Source of the DNA: Chelatococcus sp. YT9
GTDB taxonomy: Bacteria > Pseudomonadota > Alphaproteobacteria > Rhizobiales > Beijerinckiaceae
Direction: 5' to 3'
Assembly (NCBI RefSeq): GCF_018398315.1
Contig: NZ_JAHBRW010000001.1
Span: 1,422,001-1,486,000 of the forward strand
Length of the DNA stretch: 64,000 bases
The position numbers and the translations under genes are program-made. Each line of letters begins with the position of its first letter. Within the stretch, counting starts at the first letter, position 1. Under the pieces are notes generated by a model, which was given only the letters and a program-made list of their open reading frames with translations, did not search any database and was not told the DNA's origin. This document shows, piece after piece, positions 26,700-37,202 of the stretch.

Positions 26700-29210
26700 C
26701 TAGTCTTCGTCGTCGCGGTCGCCGCCTTCCATCAGGATTTCACGTTTTCCGGCGTGATTCGCCGGACCCACGACACCCTCGTTCTCCATGCGCTCCATGA
26801 GTGAGGCCGCACGGTTGTAGCCGATCTGCAGGCGACGCTGGATATAGGACGTCGAAGCCTTCCGGTCGTGCAGCACAATGGCGACGGCCTGGTCATAAAG
26901 ATCGCCGCCGGGGGCGCCGAAGGACGAATTGTCGAACACGGCGCCATCCCCGCCCGCGTCAGCGCCATCATCATCGCTGGCAGTGACGGCGTCGAGATAT
27001 TGCGGCCGGCCCTGGCGCTTGAGATGGGCGACGATCTTCTCGACCTCATTGTCGGAGACGAAGGGCCCGTGCACGCGCATGATGCGGCCGCCGCCCGCCA
27101 TATAGAGCATATCGCCCTGCCCCAGGAGCTGCTCGGCACCCTGCTCGCCCAGAATGGTGCGGCTATCGATCTTCGACGTCACCTGGAAGGAGATGCGTGT
27201 GGGGAAATTCGCCTTGATGGTGCCGGTGATAACATCGACGGACGGCCGCTGGGTGGCGAGGATGACATGGATACCCGCGGCGCGCGCCATTTGCGCGAGG
27301 CGCTGGATCGTGCCCTCAATCTCCTTGCCGGCGACCATCATCAGGTCAGCCATCTCGTCGACGATGACCACGATATAGGGCAGCGTCTCCAGATCCATGA
27401 GCTCTTCCTCATAGATCGCCTCGCCCGTTTCCTTGTCGAATCCGGTCTGCACCGTGCGGGTGATGACGTCGCCCTTGGCTTTGGCCTCTGCGACCCGAGC
27501 GTTGAAGCCGTCAATGTTGCGGACACCGACCTTTGACATTTTCTTGTAGCGTTCCTCCATCTCCCGGACCGCCCATTTCAGAGCCACAACGGCCTTCTTC
27601 GGATCGGTGACAACCGGCGTCAGGAGATGGGGGATGCCCTCATAGACGGAGAGCTCGAGCATCTTGGGGTCCACCATGATCAGCCGGCATTCCTCCGGCT
27701 TCAGCCGGTAGAGCAGCGACAGGATCATGGTGTTGATGGCGACGGACTTGCCCGAGCCGGTGGTGCCGGCGACGAGCAGATGCGGCATGCGCGCCAATTC
27801 CGCGATGACGGGCTCGCCCCCGATGGTTTTGCCGAGGCATAGGGCGAGCTTCAGCTTCGTCTTCTCGAAATCTTCGGAAGCCAGCAGCTCGCGCAGGAAG
27901 ACCGTCTCGCGCTTGGCATTCGGCAGCTCGATGCCGATGGCGTTGCGGCCGGGTATAACGGCGACGCGCGCGGAGACCGCGCTCATCGAGCGCGCGATAT
28001 CGTCCGCAAGGCTGATGACACGGGACGATTTGGTGCCCGGGGCGGGTTCCAGCTCATAGAGCGTGACGACTGGACCAGGGCGCACGTTGACGATGTCGCC
28101 GCGCACACCGAAATCCGTGAGCACGCCTTCCAGAAGCGCTGCGTTCTGGTCAAGCGCCTCCGGGGATACCGGCATCAAGGTTTTCTTCGGTTCTGCCAGC
28201 AAGCCAAGCGGCGGGAGCTGGTAATGCTCCGCGTCGAGGAAGGACGGCTGGGCCTCCCGCGCCAGGCGTCGGCCCTGCTTGGGCGCCGGAGCACGCGGCG
28301 CCACGCGGCTCGGCGGCGGTTCCACGGCGAAGCTGTCGTCACCTCCATAGGGGGCGCCGGCGTAGTCCTCATCGTCCTCGTACTGCGGATATGGCGATGA
28401 CATGGCACGCCGCGACACGCCCGCCCCCGCTCCCTCCAGCATGGGTTCCCCGCGCGGTCGTGGTGCGGTTTTCGGTGCTGCGAAGCGGCGGGCTAGAGCT
28501 GCCTTCGTCGCCATCACGCCATGGGCGATGGCTCCGAGTGAAATGATGCCCCAACCCGGCTCGCTGCTGCCGTCGGAATCGTCGTCGCTGTCGGCCACCG
28601 TGTCGTGATTGTCATCATCGGCATTCTCGAGGCGATCATCGACGAGACCGATGCCGCAAGCCGCCGTCAGCGCCAGGATGGCGACACCCGCGTAAATCAA
28701 GGCGACAAGGGCACGCTCCGGGCCGCCGCCGAAAGGAATGATACCCCGCGCCGCGAAGACGAGCGCGTCGCCGACCACGCCGCCGAGGCCCGTTGGCAAA
28801 GGCCAGCGCGCGGTTGACGGCAAGGCGCTGGCAACCGCGGCTGCGGCGGCACCGCCGAGCAGCCACAGGCCGATCTTCAGGGGCAAGCGCGGCAAGGCCC
28901 TGCGGGTCATCAAACCGAGCCCCCAGGCCGCGACCGGTAGAAGGAAGGCAATGGCGCCCAGCCCAAAAACCTGCATGGCGAGATCGGCGGTGATCGCCCC
29001 AGGCAGCTTCAGCAGATTGGCAGCCGGCTGACTTGTGGCGTGCGTCAGGCTCGGGTCGTCGACCGACCATGTCGCGAGCGCGAGTGCGGTCGCGCCCGCA
29101 ACGCCCAACAAGGCGAGACCGACCATCTCCACGGCACGGCGCGCGAAAAAGCGGCGCAGGGCGTCGGAGAGACCGTCGGTGGGAGACGAAGGCCGGCGTA
29201 GTGTTCGCAT
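26700..29210 (-). CDS. ftsK: DNA translocase FtsK
   Basis: Septal DNA pump that clears chromosome dimers and activates XerCD. Four hydrophobic N-terminal segments (residues 25-190) anchor it. An acidic, low-complexity linker follows (about 200-330), and then the RecA-like motor with Walker [16 protein letters not shown] and Walker [15 protein letters not shown]. The C-terminal gamma winged helix ([19 protein letters not shown]) reads KOPS sequences. The length of 836 residues is normal for Hyphomicrobiales. lolA lies downstream after about 285 bases. Confidence 0.96.
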   Translation of the reverse strand: MRTLRRPSSPTDGLSDALRRFFARRAVEMVGLALLGVAGATALALATWSVDDPSLTHATSQPAANLLKLPGAITADLAMQVFGLGAIAFLLPVAAWGLGLMTRRALPRLPLKIGLWLLGGAAAAAVASALPSTARWPLPTGLGGVVGDALVFAARGIIPFGGGPERALVALIYAGVAILALTAACGIGLVDDRLENADDDNHDTVADSDDDSDGSSEPGWGIISLGAIAHGVMATKAALARRFAAPKTAPRPRGEPMLEGAGAGVSRRAMSSPYPQYEDDEDYAGAPYGGDDSFAVEPPPSRVAPRAPAPKQGRRLAREAQPSFLDAEHYQLPPLGLLAEPKKTLMPVSPEALDQNAALLEGVLTDFGVRGDIVNVRPGPVVTLYELEPAPGTKSSRVISLADDIARSMSAVSARVAVIPGRNAIGIELPNAKRETVFLRELLASEDFEKTKLKLALCLGKTIGGEPVIAELARMPHLLVAGTTGSGKSVAINTMILSLLYRLKPEECRLIMVDPKMLELSVYEGIPHLLTPVVTDPKKAVVALKWAVREMEERYKKMSKVGVRNIDGFNARVAEAKAKGDVITRTVQTGFDKETGEAIYEEELMDLETLPYIVVIVDEMADLMMVAGKEIEGTIQRLAQMARAAGIHVILATQRPSVDVITGTIKANFPTRISFQVTSKIDSRTILGEQGAEQLLGQGDMLYMAGGGRIMRVHGPFVSDNEVEKIVAHLKRQGRPQYLDAVTASDDDGADAGGDGAVFDNSSFGAPGGDLYDQAVAIVLHDRKASTSYIQRRLQIGYNRAASLMERMENEGVVGPANHAGKREILMEGGDRDDED

Positions 29211-29382
29211 TCGCAGAGGGACCCGGAAAAGTCACGCTAACGGCCGCAGCGTAAGACCCGGCGGTTAAGGCGTGATTAACCTTCCCAGCAAAGTCGCATC
29301 GCGTCTCTTATTGGTATGGCCCTGCGCAGGTATGGCTTCATAGTCCGCTCAGCGACACATCCCACGAGAAAACCCGCATACG

Positions 29383-29410
29383 AAAAAACCCCGGCCTTGC
29401 GGCCGGGGTT
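29383..29410 (-). terminator. Intrinsic terminator of glnK-amtB
   Basis: On the minus strand the stem AACCCCGGCC/GGCCGGGGTT with loop GCAA is followed by TTTTTTCG. It lies about 30 bases after the amtB stop codon. Confidence 0.85.
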
Positions 29411-29441
29411 GAGTTTCCAGGAGAGGATGGAAGAAGCCGTC

Positions 29442-30800
29442 TCAGTAGTTGTAGGCACGTTCTCCGTGGTCGGCGAGGTCAAGCCCTTCGCGCTCGCCCT
29501 CCACGGAGATTCGCAGGCCGACTATGAGATCAACCACCTTGTAGAGGATGGCCGACCCGATACCGCTCCAGATGAGCGCGACGACCACCGCCACAAACTG
29601 GGTCCAGAGCTGTCCGCCCATCGAATAGTCCGCAACCCCGACGCCGCCGAGGGCCGGCGCGACCAGAATGCCGGTGAGCAGCGAGCCGACGATGCCGCCA
29701 ATGCAGTGGATGCCGAAGACATCGAGCGAGTCGTCATAGCCGAGCGCGTTCTTCACCGTGGTCGACGCATAGAAGCAGATGACGCCGGCGATAATCCCGA
29801 GGATGATCGAGCCCATCGGTCCGATGAGCCCGGCAGCCGGGGTGACCGCAACAAGACCGGCGACCGCGCCTGAAACCGTGCCGAGCAGGGAGGGATGGCC
29901 CTTCGTGCCCCATTCCGTGAACTGCCAGGCCATGCCTGCCGCCGCCGTGGCGACGAACGTGTTGAGCATGGCGAGCGCCGCCCCGCCGTTGGCTTCGAGA
30001 TTCGACCCGGCGTTGAAGCCGAACCAGCCCACCCACAGCAGCGAGGCGCCGATCATCGTCATTGTCATCGAGTGCGGCGGCATTGGCTCCTTGCCGTAGC
30101 CGGTACGCTTGCCAATCATCAAGGCGCCGACGAGGCCGGCCATACCAGCGTTGATGTGGACCACCGTGCCGCCGGCAAAATCGAGTGCGCCCATCTTGAA
30201 CAGGAAGCCCTCGCTGAACCACACCATATGGGCCATGGGGAAGTAGACGAAGGTGACCCACAGGACGGTGAACAGGAGGAGCGCGGAAAATTTGATGCGC
30301 TCGGCGAAGGACCCGACGATCAGTGCCGGCGTGATGCAGGCGAAGGTCATCTGGAAGCAGATGAATACGAATTCAGGGATGACGACACCCTTGGTGAAGG
30401 TATCTGCCGTCGAATCACCCGTGATGCCGGCAAGGAAGGCCTTGGAGAAATTGCCGATGAAGGCGTTCGTGCCGGTGAAGGCCAGGCTGTAGCCGTAGAT
30501 CACCCATATCAGTGAGACCACGCAGACGATGGAAAACACCTGCGTCAGCACGGACAGCATGTTCTTCGTGCGCACGAGACCGCCGTAAAACAAGGCAAGC
30601 CCCGGAATGGTCATGGCCAGCACGAGGATCGCGGAAACCAGCATCCAGGCCGTATCACCTTTATTCGGAACCGGTGCGGCTGCCGGAGCCGCTTCTGCGG
30701 CAGCCTGGGCAAATGCCGGCTCGGCACCTGCAATGGTGCCGGCGGCAAGTGCAAGGGCGAGTGCCGCAAGACCCGCCTTATGCTCGCGCTTGAACGTCAT
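29442..30800 (-). CDS. amtB: Ammonium transporter AmtB
   Basis: Inner-membrane ammonium channel of 452 residues. A cleavable signal peptide (GLAALALALAAGTIAGAEPAFA) and an Ala/Pro spacer precede eleven predicted helices. Family marks are ALFYGGLVRTKNMLSV, the conserved Asp region VVHINAGMAGLVGALM, and LDVFGIHCIGGIVGSLLTGI. It lies 36 bases downstream of the PII gene, the standard glnK-amtB operon. PII blocks the pore when nitrogen is plentiful. Expression probably depends on the sigma-54-like promoter upstream of glnK. Confidence 0.97.
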   Translation of the reverse strand: MTFKREHKAGLAALALALAAGTIAGAEPAFAQAAAEAAPAAAPVPNKGDTAWMLVSAILVLAMTIPGLALFYGGLVRTKNMLSVLTQVFSIVCVVSLIWVIYGYSLAFTGTNAFIGNFSKAFLAGITGDSTADTFTKGVVIPEFVFICFQMTFACITPALIVGSFAERIKFSALLLFTVLWVTFVYFPMAHMVWFSEGFLFKMGALDFAGGTVVHINAGMAGLVGALMIGKRTGYGKEPMPPHSMTMTMIGASLLWVGWFGFNAGSNLEANGGAALAMLNTFVATAAAGMAWQFTEWGTKGHPSLLGTVSGAVAGLVAVTPAAGLIGPMGSIILGIIAGVICFYASTTVKNALGYDDSLDVFGIHCIGGIVGSLLTGILVAPALGGVGVADYSMGGQLWTQFVAVVVALIWSGIGSAILYKVVDLIVGLRISVEGEREGLDLADHGERAYNY

Positions 30801-30836
30801 GAAACAAACTCCTCGAATGTAGCAGCAGGCGGGGGA

Positions 30837-31229
<393 letters not shown>

Positions 31230-31249
31230 CTAATCCGTCCCAAGGGAAA

Positions 31250-31265
31250 TCAAGCTTCGTGCCAG
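31250..31265 (-). promoter_or_regulatory. Sigma-54-like promoter upstream of glnK
   Basis: On the minus strand this reads TGGCACGAAGCTTGA. The -24 element TGGCAC is perfect, the spacer is 5 bases, and the -12 element is TTGA where the consensus is TTGC. It lies about 75 bases upstream of the glnK start. A GCGCAAAGCGC dyad at 31280-31290 could be an activator site but is close to the promoter for NtrC. Confidence 0.5.
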
Positions 31266-31388
31266 ATAGGCCCAAGTTGGCGCAAAGCGCACTTTTTCAG
31301 GGCAAACACCGGCCGGTGGCCGCCATTTCCCCTCACGCCGCAGCCGAGCCTGCGCGATCGATCATCATTCCGCTTAGAAAATAGGCAG

Positions 31389-32264
31389 TCAGACGGCCAG
31401 ATCAGGACGTGGGCGAATCAGGCCTTCCTGAGCCACCGAGGCAATCAGGGTCCCGTCACGGGTATAGATCAGGCCGCGTGAAAAGCCGCGCGCGCCCCCT
31501 GAGAAGGGCGTATCCTGAGCATAGAGCAGCCATTCGTCGGCACGGAACGGCCCATGGAACCAAAGGGCGTGATCGAGGCTCGCGCCCTGGATATCCCGCT
31601 CGAACACCGTCCTACCGTGGGGGATGAGGCTGGTATCGAGCAGCGTCATATCCGAGGCATAGGCCAGTACGCAGCGATGGATCGCGGGATCATCGGGGAG
31701 GCGCTGCGTGGTGCGGATCCAGACGTTGAACTGGGGTGCCATCGGCGTGCCCGATTGCTGATAGCGCTGGTATTCGACGGGCCTGAGCTCAATCGGCCGC
31801 TCGCGCTCGTAGTAGGTCCGCATCGGATGCGGCATCGCCGGAAGGAAATTGGCGCGCAGATCGTCCTCCGTGGGCAGATCCTCCGGCATCGGCACATCTG
31901 GCATAGGGAAGTGGTAGGTGAGGCCGGTCTCAGGCGTGTGAAAGGAAGCGGACATGGAGAAGATCGCTTCGCCATGCTGGATGGCAACCACGCGTCGGGT
32001 CGCAAAGGAGCGCCCATCGCGGATGCGGTCGACCTCATAGATGATCGGAACCTGCGGATCGCCCGGCCGCATGAAATAGCCATGCAGCGAATGAATGTCT
32101 CGCCCGGGATCTACCGTTCGCGTCACCGCGACGAGGGCTTGGCCGATGACCTGTCCACCGAAGACGCGTTGCCAACCGACCTTGGGGCTACGCCCGCGGA
32201 ACAGGTTGCGCTCGAGCGGCTCAAGATCGAGAATATCGAGGACTTCATCTACGGGATTGGCCAT
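31389..32264 (-). CDS. tesB: Acyl-CoA thioesterase II
   Basis: Hydrolyses medium- and long-chain acyl-CoA. The 291-residue double hot-dog protein shows the first-domain motif GRSPKVGWQRVFGGQVIGQA, RPGDPQVPIIYEVDRIRDG, and the C-terminal motif SLDHALWFHGPFRADEWLLY, which contains the catalytic Asp/His region. It stands alone on the minus strand between glnK and the divergent ubiquinone hydroxylase gene. Confidence 0.95.
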   Translation of the reverse strand: MANPVDEVLDILDLEPLERNLFRGRSPKVGWQRVFGGQVIGQALVAVTRTVDPGRDIHSLHGYFMRPGDPQVPIIYEVDRIRDGRSFATRRVVAIQHGEAIFSMSASFHTPETGLTYHFPMPDVPMPEDLPTEDDLRANFLPAMPHPMRTYYERERPIELRPVEYQRYQQSGTPMAPQFNVWIRTTQRLPDDPAIHRCVLAYASDMTLLDTSLIPHGRTVFERDIQGASLDHALWFHGPFRADEWLLYAQDTPFSGGARGFSRGLIYTRDGTLIASVAQEGLIRPRPDLAV

Positions 32265-32538
32265 CGGTCACCCATTTCTGCCGTGTGCGATGCGTGACTG
32301 CGGAAGGACGATGTCCATCCACCTCACAAGCCTCTTTCATCCCATGTGCGCCCTGACGGGTTGGGGCGTCAAGCGCCGGTGGGCGAATGTCCTCGCTGGG
32401 ACGCGGCCCGATGACATGGTCCGGTTCGCGCATAATAGTGGTAGAGGCTGCCGGGGATTCGCGTCTGCCATGCTGCCTTTGATCTGGGGCAATGGTCATG
32501 GCCGCGGTGCACGATAGAGACGCTGGTGGTGGAACGGT

Positions 32539-33771
32539 ATGGCAAACGACTCGCAGGCGGCCCCGCTGCCGATGATTGATGTCACCATCGCTGGTGGAGG
32601 CGTTGTCGGCCTATGCCTTGCCGTGGCCTTACGACAGGGTGCCGGCCTATCGGTCCTGGTTTGCGATCCCCTGCCCGCTGGCAAGGATGTCGGGCGTGCC
32701 TCCGCGGTCGCGGCAGGTGGACGGCGCATGCTGGCTGAGCTTGGCGTCTGGGATGCGATCGCTCCAGCGGCCCAGCCCGTTGCCAGGATGGTCGTAACCG
32801 ATAGCCGCCTTACCGACCCGATACGGCAATCCTTCATCACTTTCGATGGTGAGATCGCGCCGGAAGAGCCCTTCGCCCATATCATCGAGAATGCCGTTAT
32901 GACCGAGGCGCTGCGTAAGGCGGCGGAGAAGGCAGGCGTTGTCGCGGCAGCGACCTCCGTGAGGGCGTTCTCGCGGCGGGGCGGTGGTCTCGATCTCACC
33001 CTAGCCAACGGAGACAAGAAGCGAACGGCTTTGCTTGTCGCAGCCGACGGAGCCCGTTCGGCCTTGCGGTCCTATGCGGGCATCGCCTGGAGCGGTCATG
33101 ACTACGAGCAATCCGGCATCGTCGCCACCATCGGGCACGAGAGGCCCCATGACGGCTGTGCTGTCCAGCACTTCCTGCCGTCCGGGCCCTTCGCGCGGCT
33201 TCCCCTGACCGGAAACCGCTCGTCGATTGTCTGGACGGAGCGACGCGAGGAGGCAAACGCGCTTCTCGCTCTAGATCCGGATGATCTCGTCGAAGAACTG
33301 GAACGCCGGTTTGGGCTCGATCTGGGACGGATCACGCTCGAGACTGCGCCACGCGCCTTCCCGCTCGGCGTCGGCATGGCGCGTCGCTTCATCGGTAACC
33401 GCTTCGCCCTTGTTGGCGACGCGGCGCATCTCGTGCATCCGCTCGCCGGCCTTGGTCTCAATCTCGGCCTGCGTGACGCAGCGGTGCTCGCCGAATTGAT
33501 CGTCGACAACGTTCGACTCGGGCTGCCGCCCGGCGACGCCACTGTGCTGGAAAGCTACCAGCGGGCCCGGCGGTTCGACACATTGACGCTGGGTGTCGCA
33601 ACCGACGGCCTGAACCGGCTGTTCTCCAATGACCGGTTGCCGCTTCGCCTTATACGGGACCTGGGCCTTGGCCTGGTAGACCGCATGCCGGCACTGAAGA
33701 GCTTCTTCATCCGCGAGGCAGCCGGTGTCGTCGGCGCCGTGCCACGCCTCATGCGTGGTGAGCCGCTCTGA
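32539..33771 (+). CDS. UbiH/UbiF/Coq6-family ubiquinone hydroxylase
   Basis: FAD-dependent monooxygenase that hydroxylates a ubiquinone precursor ring. The dinucleotide-binding motif VTIAGGGVVGLCLAVALRQ, the DG motif LVAADGARSALRSYAGI, and the FAD-binding GDAAHLVHPLAGLGLNLGLRD are all present. The length of 410 residues fits. Which ring position it hydroxylates (UbiH, UbiF or the multi-position UbiL/UbiM types) cannot be told from the sequence. ATG 32539 is chosen because it gives the family-typical short lead before the FAD motif. Confidence 0.9.
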   Translation: MANDSQAAPLPMIDVTIAGGGVVGLCLAVALRQGAGLSVLVCDPLPAGKDVGRASAVAAGGRRMLAELGVWDAIAPAAQPVARMVVTDSRLTDPIRQSFITFDGEIAPEEPFAHIIENAVMTEALRKAAEKAGVVAAATSVRAFSRRGGGLDLTLANGDKKRTALLVAADGARSALRSYAGIAWSGHDYEQSGIVATIGHERPHDGCAVQHFLPSGPFARLPLTGNRSSIVWTERREEANALLALDPDDLVEELERRFGLDLGRITLETAPRAFPLGVGMARRFIGNRFALVGDAAHLVHPLAGLGLNLGLRDAAVLAELIVDNVRLGLPPGDATVLESYQRARRFDTLTLGVATDGLNRLFSNDRLPLRLIRDLGLGLVDRMPALKSFFIREAAGVVGAVPRLMRGEPL

Positions 33772-33814
33772 TCATGGAGGTCCAGGCTGTACGGAGCCTT
33801 GAGACCGGTCGGCC

Positions 33815-34738
33815 TTAGGGTATGTGCCGGCGGATGAATGCGACGATGGTCTGGACGAGACCTTCGGCGAGGGCCCGGTCCGGGTCGCGGTAGGCCGCCA
33901 GATTGTCGGCAGCGCCTGGTTCCACGTCCTTCAACACGTGATTCATGGCGGGCAAGGTAAGCGCCACGCCGCCAGGCCGGGCGTCGACCGGCGGAACCTG
34001 GATATCCCGCCCGCCTGCGATCACCAGCAGGGGCGCCTGCTGCTGGCGCGCCAGGCCATCGGGGTCAAGAGCCATAAGGGATCTGAGAAACGGCTGGATG
34101 CTTGGCCGGAACAGCGGCGCAAGCGCGGCAGGCACCTGCTCGATATCGTCCCCGTGCTGGAGACGCTCCAGGATCGTGGCCGCCTCGCCGCGCAAGGGTT
34201 CCGGTGCCTCAGCCAGCTGCTTCCTGATGAGCTCCGCGACAGGCTTACCCGGCGTGGTGAGCAGCACAAGGCCCGCGACCGGCTCGCGTTGGGCAAGCGC
34301 GAGCGCGATGACACCACCTTCGCTATGTCCAATGAGGAAAGCCGCGGAAATGCCAGTCTGCGCACGACACCAGCGAAGCCACTCTGCGGCATCTGCGATC
34401 GCGGCATCGATAGTCAGCTCCCGTTCTGCGTCCGCCGTTGAAGGCAGACGCTTGTCATATCGGAGAGTGGCTATTCCTCCGGCGAGAAGCGCGTCAGCAA
34501 GGAGAGCGTAAGGGCGGGCGCTGACGCCGTAGGGATTGTTGCCATCCCTGTCCGTCGGCCCCGATCCCGGTACGATGACCGCGCAGGGAAATGTCCCCTT
34601 CCCGGCCGGGGCAGCGAACACACCGGTCATACCGCTCCGGCTCACGATGGTTTCGGCATGGACCGGGAAGGCCGCGATCATCAAGAGGAACCATGCAACA
34701 CAGCCGGAAAGCCTCGAGCGGGGTGCAACGCAGCTCAC
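33815..34738 (-). CDS. Exported alpha/beta hydrolase
   Basis: Serine hydrolase of the dienelactone-hydrolase-like group. A signal peptide (hydrophobic [13 protein letters not shown], cut after VHA) precedes the fold. The oxyanion region [16 protein letters not shown] is followed by nucleophile Ser in [13 protein letters not shown]. The acid is probably in the GGRDIQVP region and the catalytic His in [10 protein letters not shown]. The substrate is unknown. GTG 34738 overlaps the stop of the Trm112-like gene (GTGA), which supports this start and translational coupling. Confidence 0.87.
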   Translation of the reverse strand: MSCVAPRSRLSGCVAWFLLMIAAFPVHAETIVSRSGMTGVFAAPAGKGTFPCAVIVPGSGPTDRDGNNPYGVSARPYALLADALLAGGIATLRYDKRLPSTADAERELTIDAAIADAAEWLRWCRAQTGISAAFLIGHSEGGVIALALAQREPVAGLVLLTTPGKPVAELIRKQLAEAPEPLRGEAATILERLQHGDDIEQVPAALAPLFRPSIQPFLRSLMALDPDGLARQQQAPLLVIAGGRDIQVPPVDARPGGVALTLPAMNHVLKDVEPGAADNLAAYRDPDRALAEGLVQTIVAFIRRHIP

Positions 34739-34968
34739 TCGATGGAACGTGCCTCTTCCGGCAGCATGATCGGGATGCCGTCCCGGATGGGATAGGCGAG
34801 CTTGGCCGGGCGGCTGATGAGCTCCTGACGCGCGGCATCGTACTCCAGGCTTGCCTTGGTCAAAGGGCAGACCAGGATCTCGAGGAGCTTGGGATCGACG
34901 GTCGTGCCTTCAGCTAGAGAAGGCTCTTCGCTCATGGGGTTGGCGGGGGAAGTGGATTCGTCCGTCAT
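34735..34968 (-). CDS. Trm112-like small protein
   Basis: The 77-residue protein carries the Trm112/UPF0434 core [19 protein letters not shown] and [17 protein letters not shown]. Canonical Trm112 proteins have paired zinc cysteines; here only the Cys of LVCPLTK remains, so zinc binding is probably lost, as in many bacterial members. An N-terminal acidic extension of about 22 residues precedes it. It is embedded in a minus-strand run after the LON-domain and thioredoxin genes and overlaps the hydrolase gene. Confidence 0.88.
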   Translation of the reverse strand: MTDESTSPANPMSEEPSLAEGTTVDPKLLEILVCPLTKASLEYDAARQELISRPAKLAYPIRDGIPIMLPEEARSIE

Positions 34969-34974
34969 GGAGGC

Positions 34975-35640
34975 TCACTGCAATGTGGAATCAGGATTTT
35001 CGGAATCGCGCACCAACTCGATTTCGGTGATCGCGATCAGCATTTCTGCGCGGCTCTTGAGATCAGGCGCTTCGAGCAATGCCTGCTTCTCACGGGTTCC
35101 GAATGGACTCATCATGGAAAGGGCATTCACCAGCGCCTCGTTGGGCGCTTCGTTGATGCCCTTCCAATCCACCTTCAGGTCGTTGGCCTCGGCAAACTCC
35201 TTCAGAGTGCGAATAACACCGGCGCGATCGGTCTCAGCTTCCCCGGCGCGCGGCTCGAAATCGACCTTGAAAGGCTCGTAATCGACGCGCGCCTGGCGAT
35301 AGGGCGTCGCGACGGTCAGTTCCTCGACAATGCGAAAGCGGGAAACGCCTGTTAGGGAAATCACATAGCGCCCATCGCCGGTTTCGGCGAACTGGGTGAT
35401 GCGGCCCGTGCAGCCCACGGAGTAGAGCCGTGGCATGGCCGCATCCTCTTCGTCATCCGGCTGGATCATCCCAATAACGCGGTGGCCGGCGATCGCGTCG
35501 TCAATCATCGCGACGTAACGGGGCTCAAAAATATTCAGTGGCAGTTGGCCGCGCGGCAGGAGGAGCGCCCCGGCCAGAGGAAACAGCGGGACCACGGCGG
35601 GGCAATCCTGCGGACTACGATAGGTCTGGTGGGTCGACAT
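34975..35640 (-). CDS. LON N-terminal substrate-binding domain protein
   Basis: A 221-residue protein made of the Lon protease N-terminal (PUA-like) domain without ATPase or protease parts. It has PLFPLAGALLLPRGQLPLNIFEPRY, VGCTGRITQFAETGDGRYVISLTGVSRFR, and a helical C-terminal half. Such proteins are very common in alphaproteobacteria, and their role is unknown; binding of unfolded protein is inference from Lon. It lies 6 bases upstream of the Trm112-like gene and downstream of the CnoX-like gene, suggesting a proteostasis-related cluster. Confidence 0.9.
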   Translation of the reverse strand: MSTHQTYRSPQDCPAVVPLFPLAGALLLPRGQLPLNIFEPRYVAMIDDAIAGHRVIGMIQPDDEEDAAMPRLYSVGCTGRITQFAETGDGRYVISLTGVSRFRIVEELTVATPYRQARVDYEPFKVDFEPRAGEAETDRAGVIRTLKEFAEANDLKVDWKGINEAPNEALVNALSMMSPFGTREKQALLEAPDLKSRAEMLIAITEIELVRDSENPDSTLQ

Positions 35641-35718
35641 CTCGATCAGGACCTAAATATGCAATGTCGATGCCGACCGGAGCCCCGCAGCGAGTATGGC
35701 CTGCGGGACCGGATGGCA

Positions 35719-36615
35719 TCAGGCGAACAGCAGGGATGACAGGCGCCGCCGGCCGGCCAGCGTCGCCTCATCCGTCGGGCCCCAGGCCTCGAAGAACTGC
35801 AGAAGCTGCTTGCGCGCGCCGTCGTCGTTCCAGTTGCGATCGCGGCGAACGATCTCGAGCAGATGATCGGCTGCTTCCTCGCGCTTACCTTGCGCGTTCA
35901 GGGCCACTGCGAGATCGAAACGCGCCTGATGATCGAGGGGATTGGCCGCCAACCGTTGCTCGAACTCCGCGAGATCACCGAGTGAAGCGGCCTGTTCGGC
36001 CAGCTCGAGGGCGGCGCGCGCCGCCGCTATCGCGGGATCGTTGGCCTTGTCGGCCGGCGCCATGTCGAGAAAGCGGTGGGCGCCTTCAAGGTCATTGAGT
36101 TCCACATGAAGCTTGGCGAGCGCTCCGATAGCGCGGGCGTTGTCGGGCTCCTGCGCCAGCGCCTCGGCATAGAGCCCTGCCGCGCCAGCCGCATCTCCGG
36201 TCGCGGCAAGCTGGTCCGCACTGTCCAGCAGTTCGGCTACCGGCCCCGGCCCAAGTGGTCCGACAAGCCGCTCGATGAATGCCTTGACCTGGCTCTCCGG
36301 CAAGGCGCCGACAAAGCCGTCGGCTGGCTGGCCGCGGCTGAAGGCAACGACCGCCGGAATGGACTGAATACCGAGCTGACCGGGGATCTGGGGGTGCTCG
36401 TCGATATTGAGCTTGACGAGCTTCACCTTGCCCTGCGCGGCATTCACGGCCTTTTCGATCACCGGCCCGAGCTGCTTGCATGGTCCGCACCAGGGTGCCC
36501 AGAAATCCACCAGGACCGGCTGGCGCATGGACTCCGCGATCACATCCTGCCGGAAGTCCGAGGTTGTTGTATCCTTTACCAGGGAATCGGCCTGGCCGGA
36601 CGTATCTGCGAGCAT
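35719..36615 (-). CDS. Thioredoxin-TPR co-chaperone, CnoX/YbbN-like
   Basis: An N-terminal thioredoxin domain has an intact active site, Cys43-Gly-Pro-Cys46 in DFWAPWCGPCKQLG, while E. coli CnoX has SxxC. A C-terminal tetratricopeptide region (about residues 130-298) has helical repeats such as LAQEPDNARAIGALAKLH and FEQRLAANPLDHQARFDLA. CnoX-type proteins guard clients from oxidation and hand them to chaperonins; an intact CxxC suggests additional thiol-disulphide activity, as in Caulobacter CnoX. The length of 298 residues is normal for alphaproteobacteria. Confidence 0.9.
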   Translation of the reverse strand: MLADTSGQADSLVKDTTTSDFRQDVIAESMRQPVLVDFWAPWCGPCKQLGPVIEKAVNAAQGKVKLVKLNIDEHPQIPGQLGIQSIPAVVAFSRGQPADGFVGALPESQVKAFIERLVGPLGPGPVAELLDSADQLAATGDAAGAAGLYAEALAQEPDNARAIGALAKLHVELNDLEGAHRFLDMAPADKANDPAIAAARAALELAEQAASLGDLAEFEQRLAANPLDHQARFDLAVALNAQGKREEAADHLLEIVRRDRNWNDDGARKQLLQFFEAWGPTDEATLAGRRRLSSLLFA

Positions 36616-37202
36616 GAAGTCCTCATCTCTCCTGGCGCATCTGGGGCAGAGCCCCCGACGCCGTCCTCACCTTCGGGCGATAGCGTCGACGAGCGCGCTC
36701 CCGTCCATGATCCGCCGACTCATCGAACAAGTCACTGCATAAGTCCACCTGATATCGCAACCCAAACTTGATATGAGACGGGTATGCGCGGGTGACCCCG
36801 CATTGGTCAGATAGGAAGTCACACCTCTTCCGCAAAGGGCACTGTCCCTGATGTCCAACGGGTTCCCTCTCCGCAAACAGGGCCTGCAGGTCCGTCGCCG
36901 AAGCAAGCCCCGAATCCCCACGTTAGGGATAATCCGCCCTCGCCCGCTCAAGGCGAGCGCACGTGAGCGGAGGAAAGCTGGCGTCCAAAACCGTGGGCCT
37001 ATGTTCCGCCGGCGACCATCCTGGGAGAGGGGTGTATTGCCACGCTTTGCAAAGGGGGCGGTTCGGCAGGGGCGGTGATGCTCAGCCTCGTCTCAGCTCG
37101 GCCAAACGGAAAAACGTCCCGTAGTCTTGACCGATTCTAATTTGTAATTATTCTAATGAAAGTGAATTGCCGGCCTGTTGCGGCCGAAATGGAGTGATGA
37201 CC
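36616..37202. other. Intergenic region with promoter of the small Cys protein
   Basis: About 590 bases without a convincing gene; short frames show no family features. At its right end are TTGACC (37127-37132) and TATTCT (37149-37154), spaced 16 bases, a plausible promoter for the 37203 gene. Overlapping it are two direct copies of ATTCTAAT (37134-37141 and 37150-37157), a possible operator. CTTTGCAAAG at about 37048 is a short palindrome of no clear meaning. Confidence 0.45.

Noticed and set aside
36851-37078. 75-codon plus-strand frame before the small Cys protein
   Set aside because: Low-complexity Arg-rich translation without start signals or similarity.
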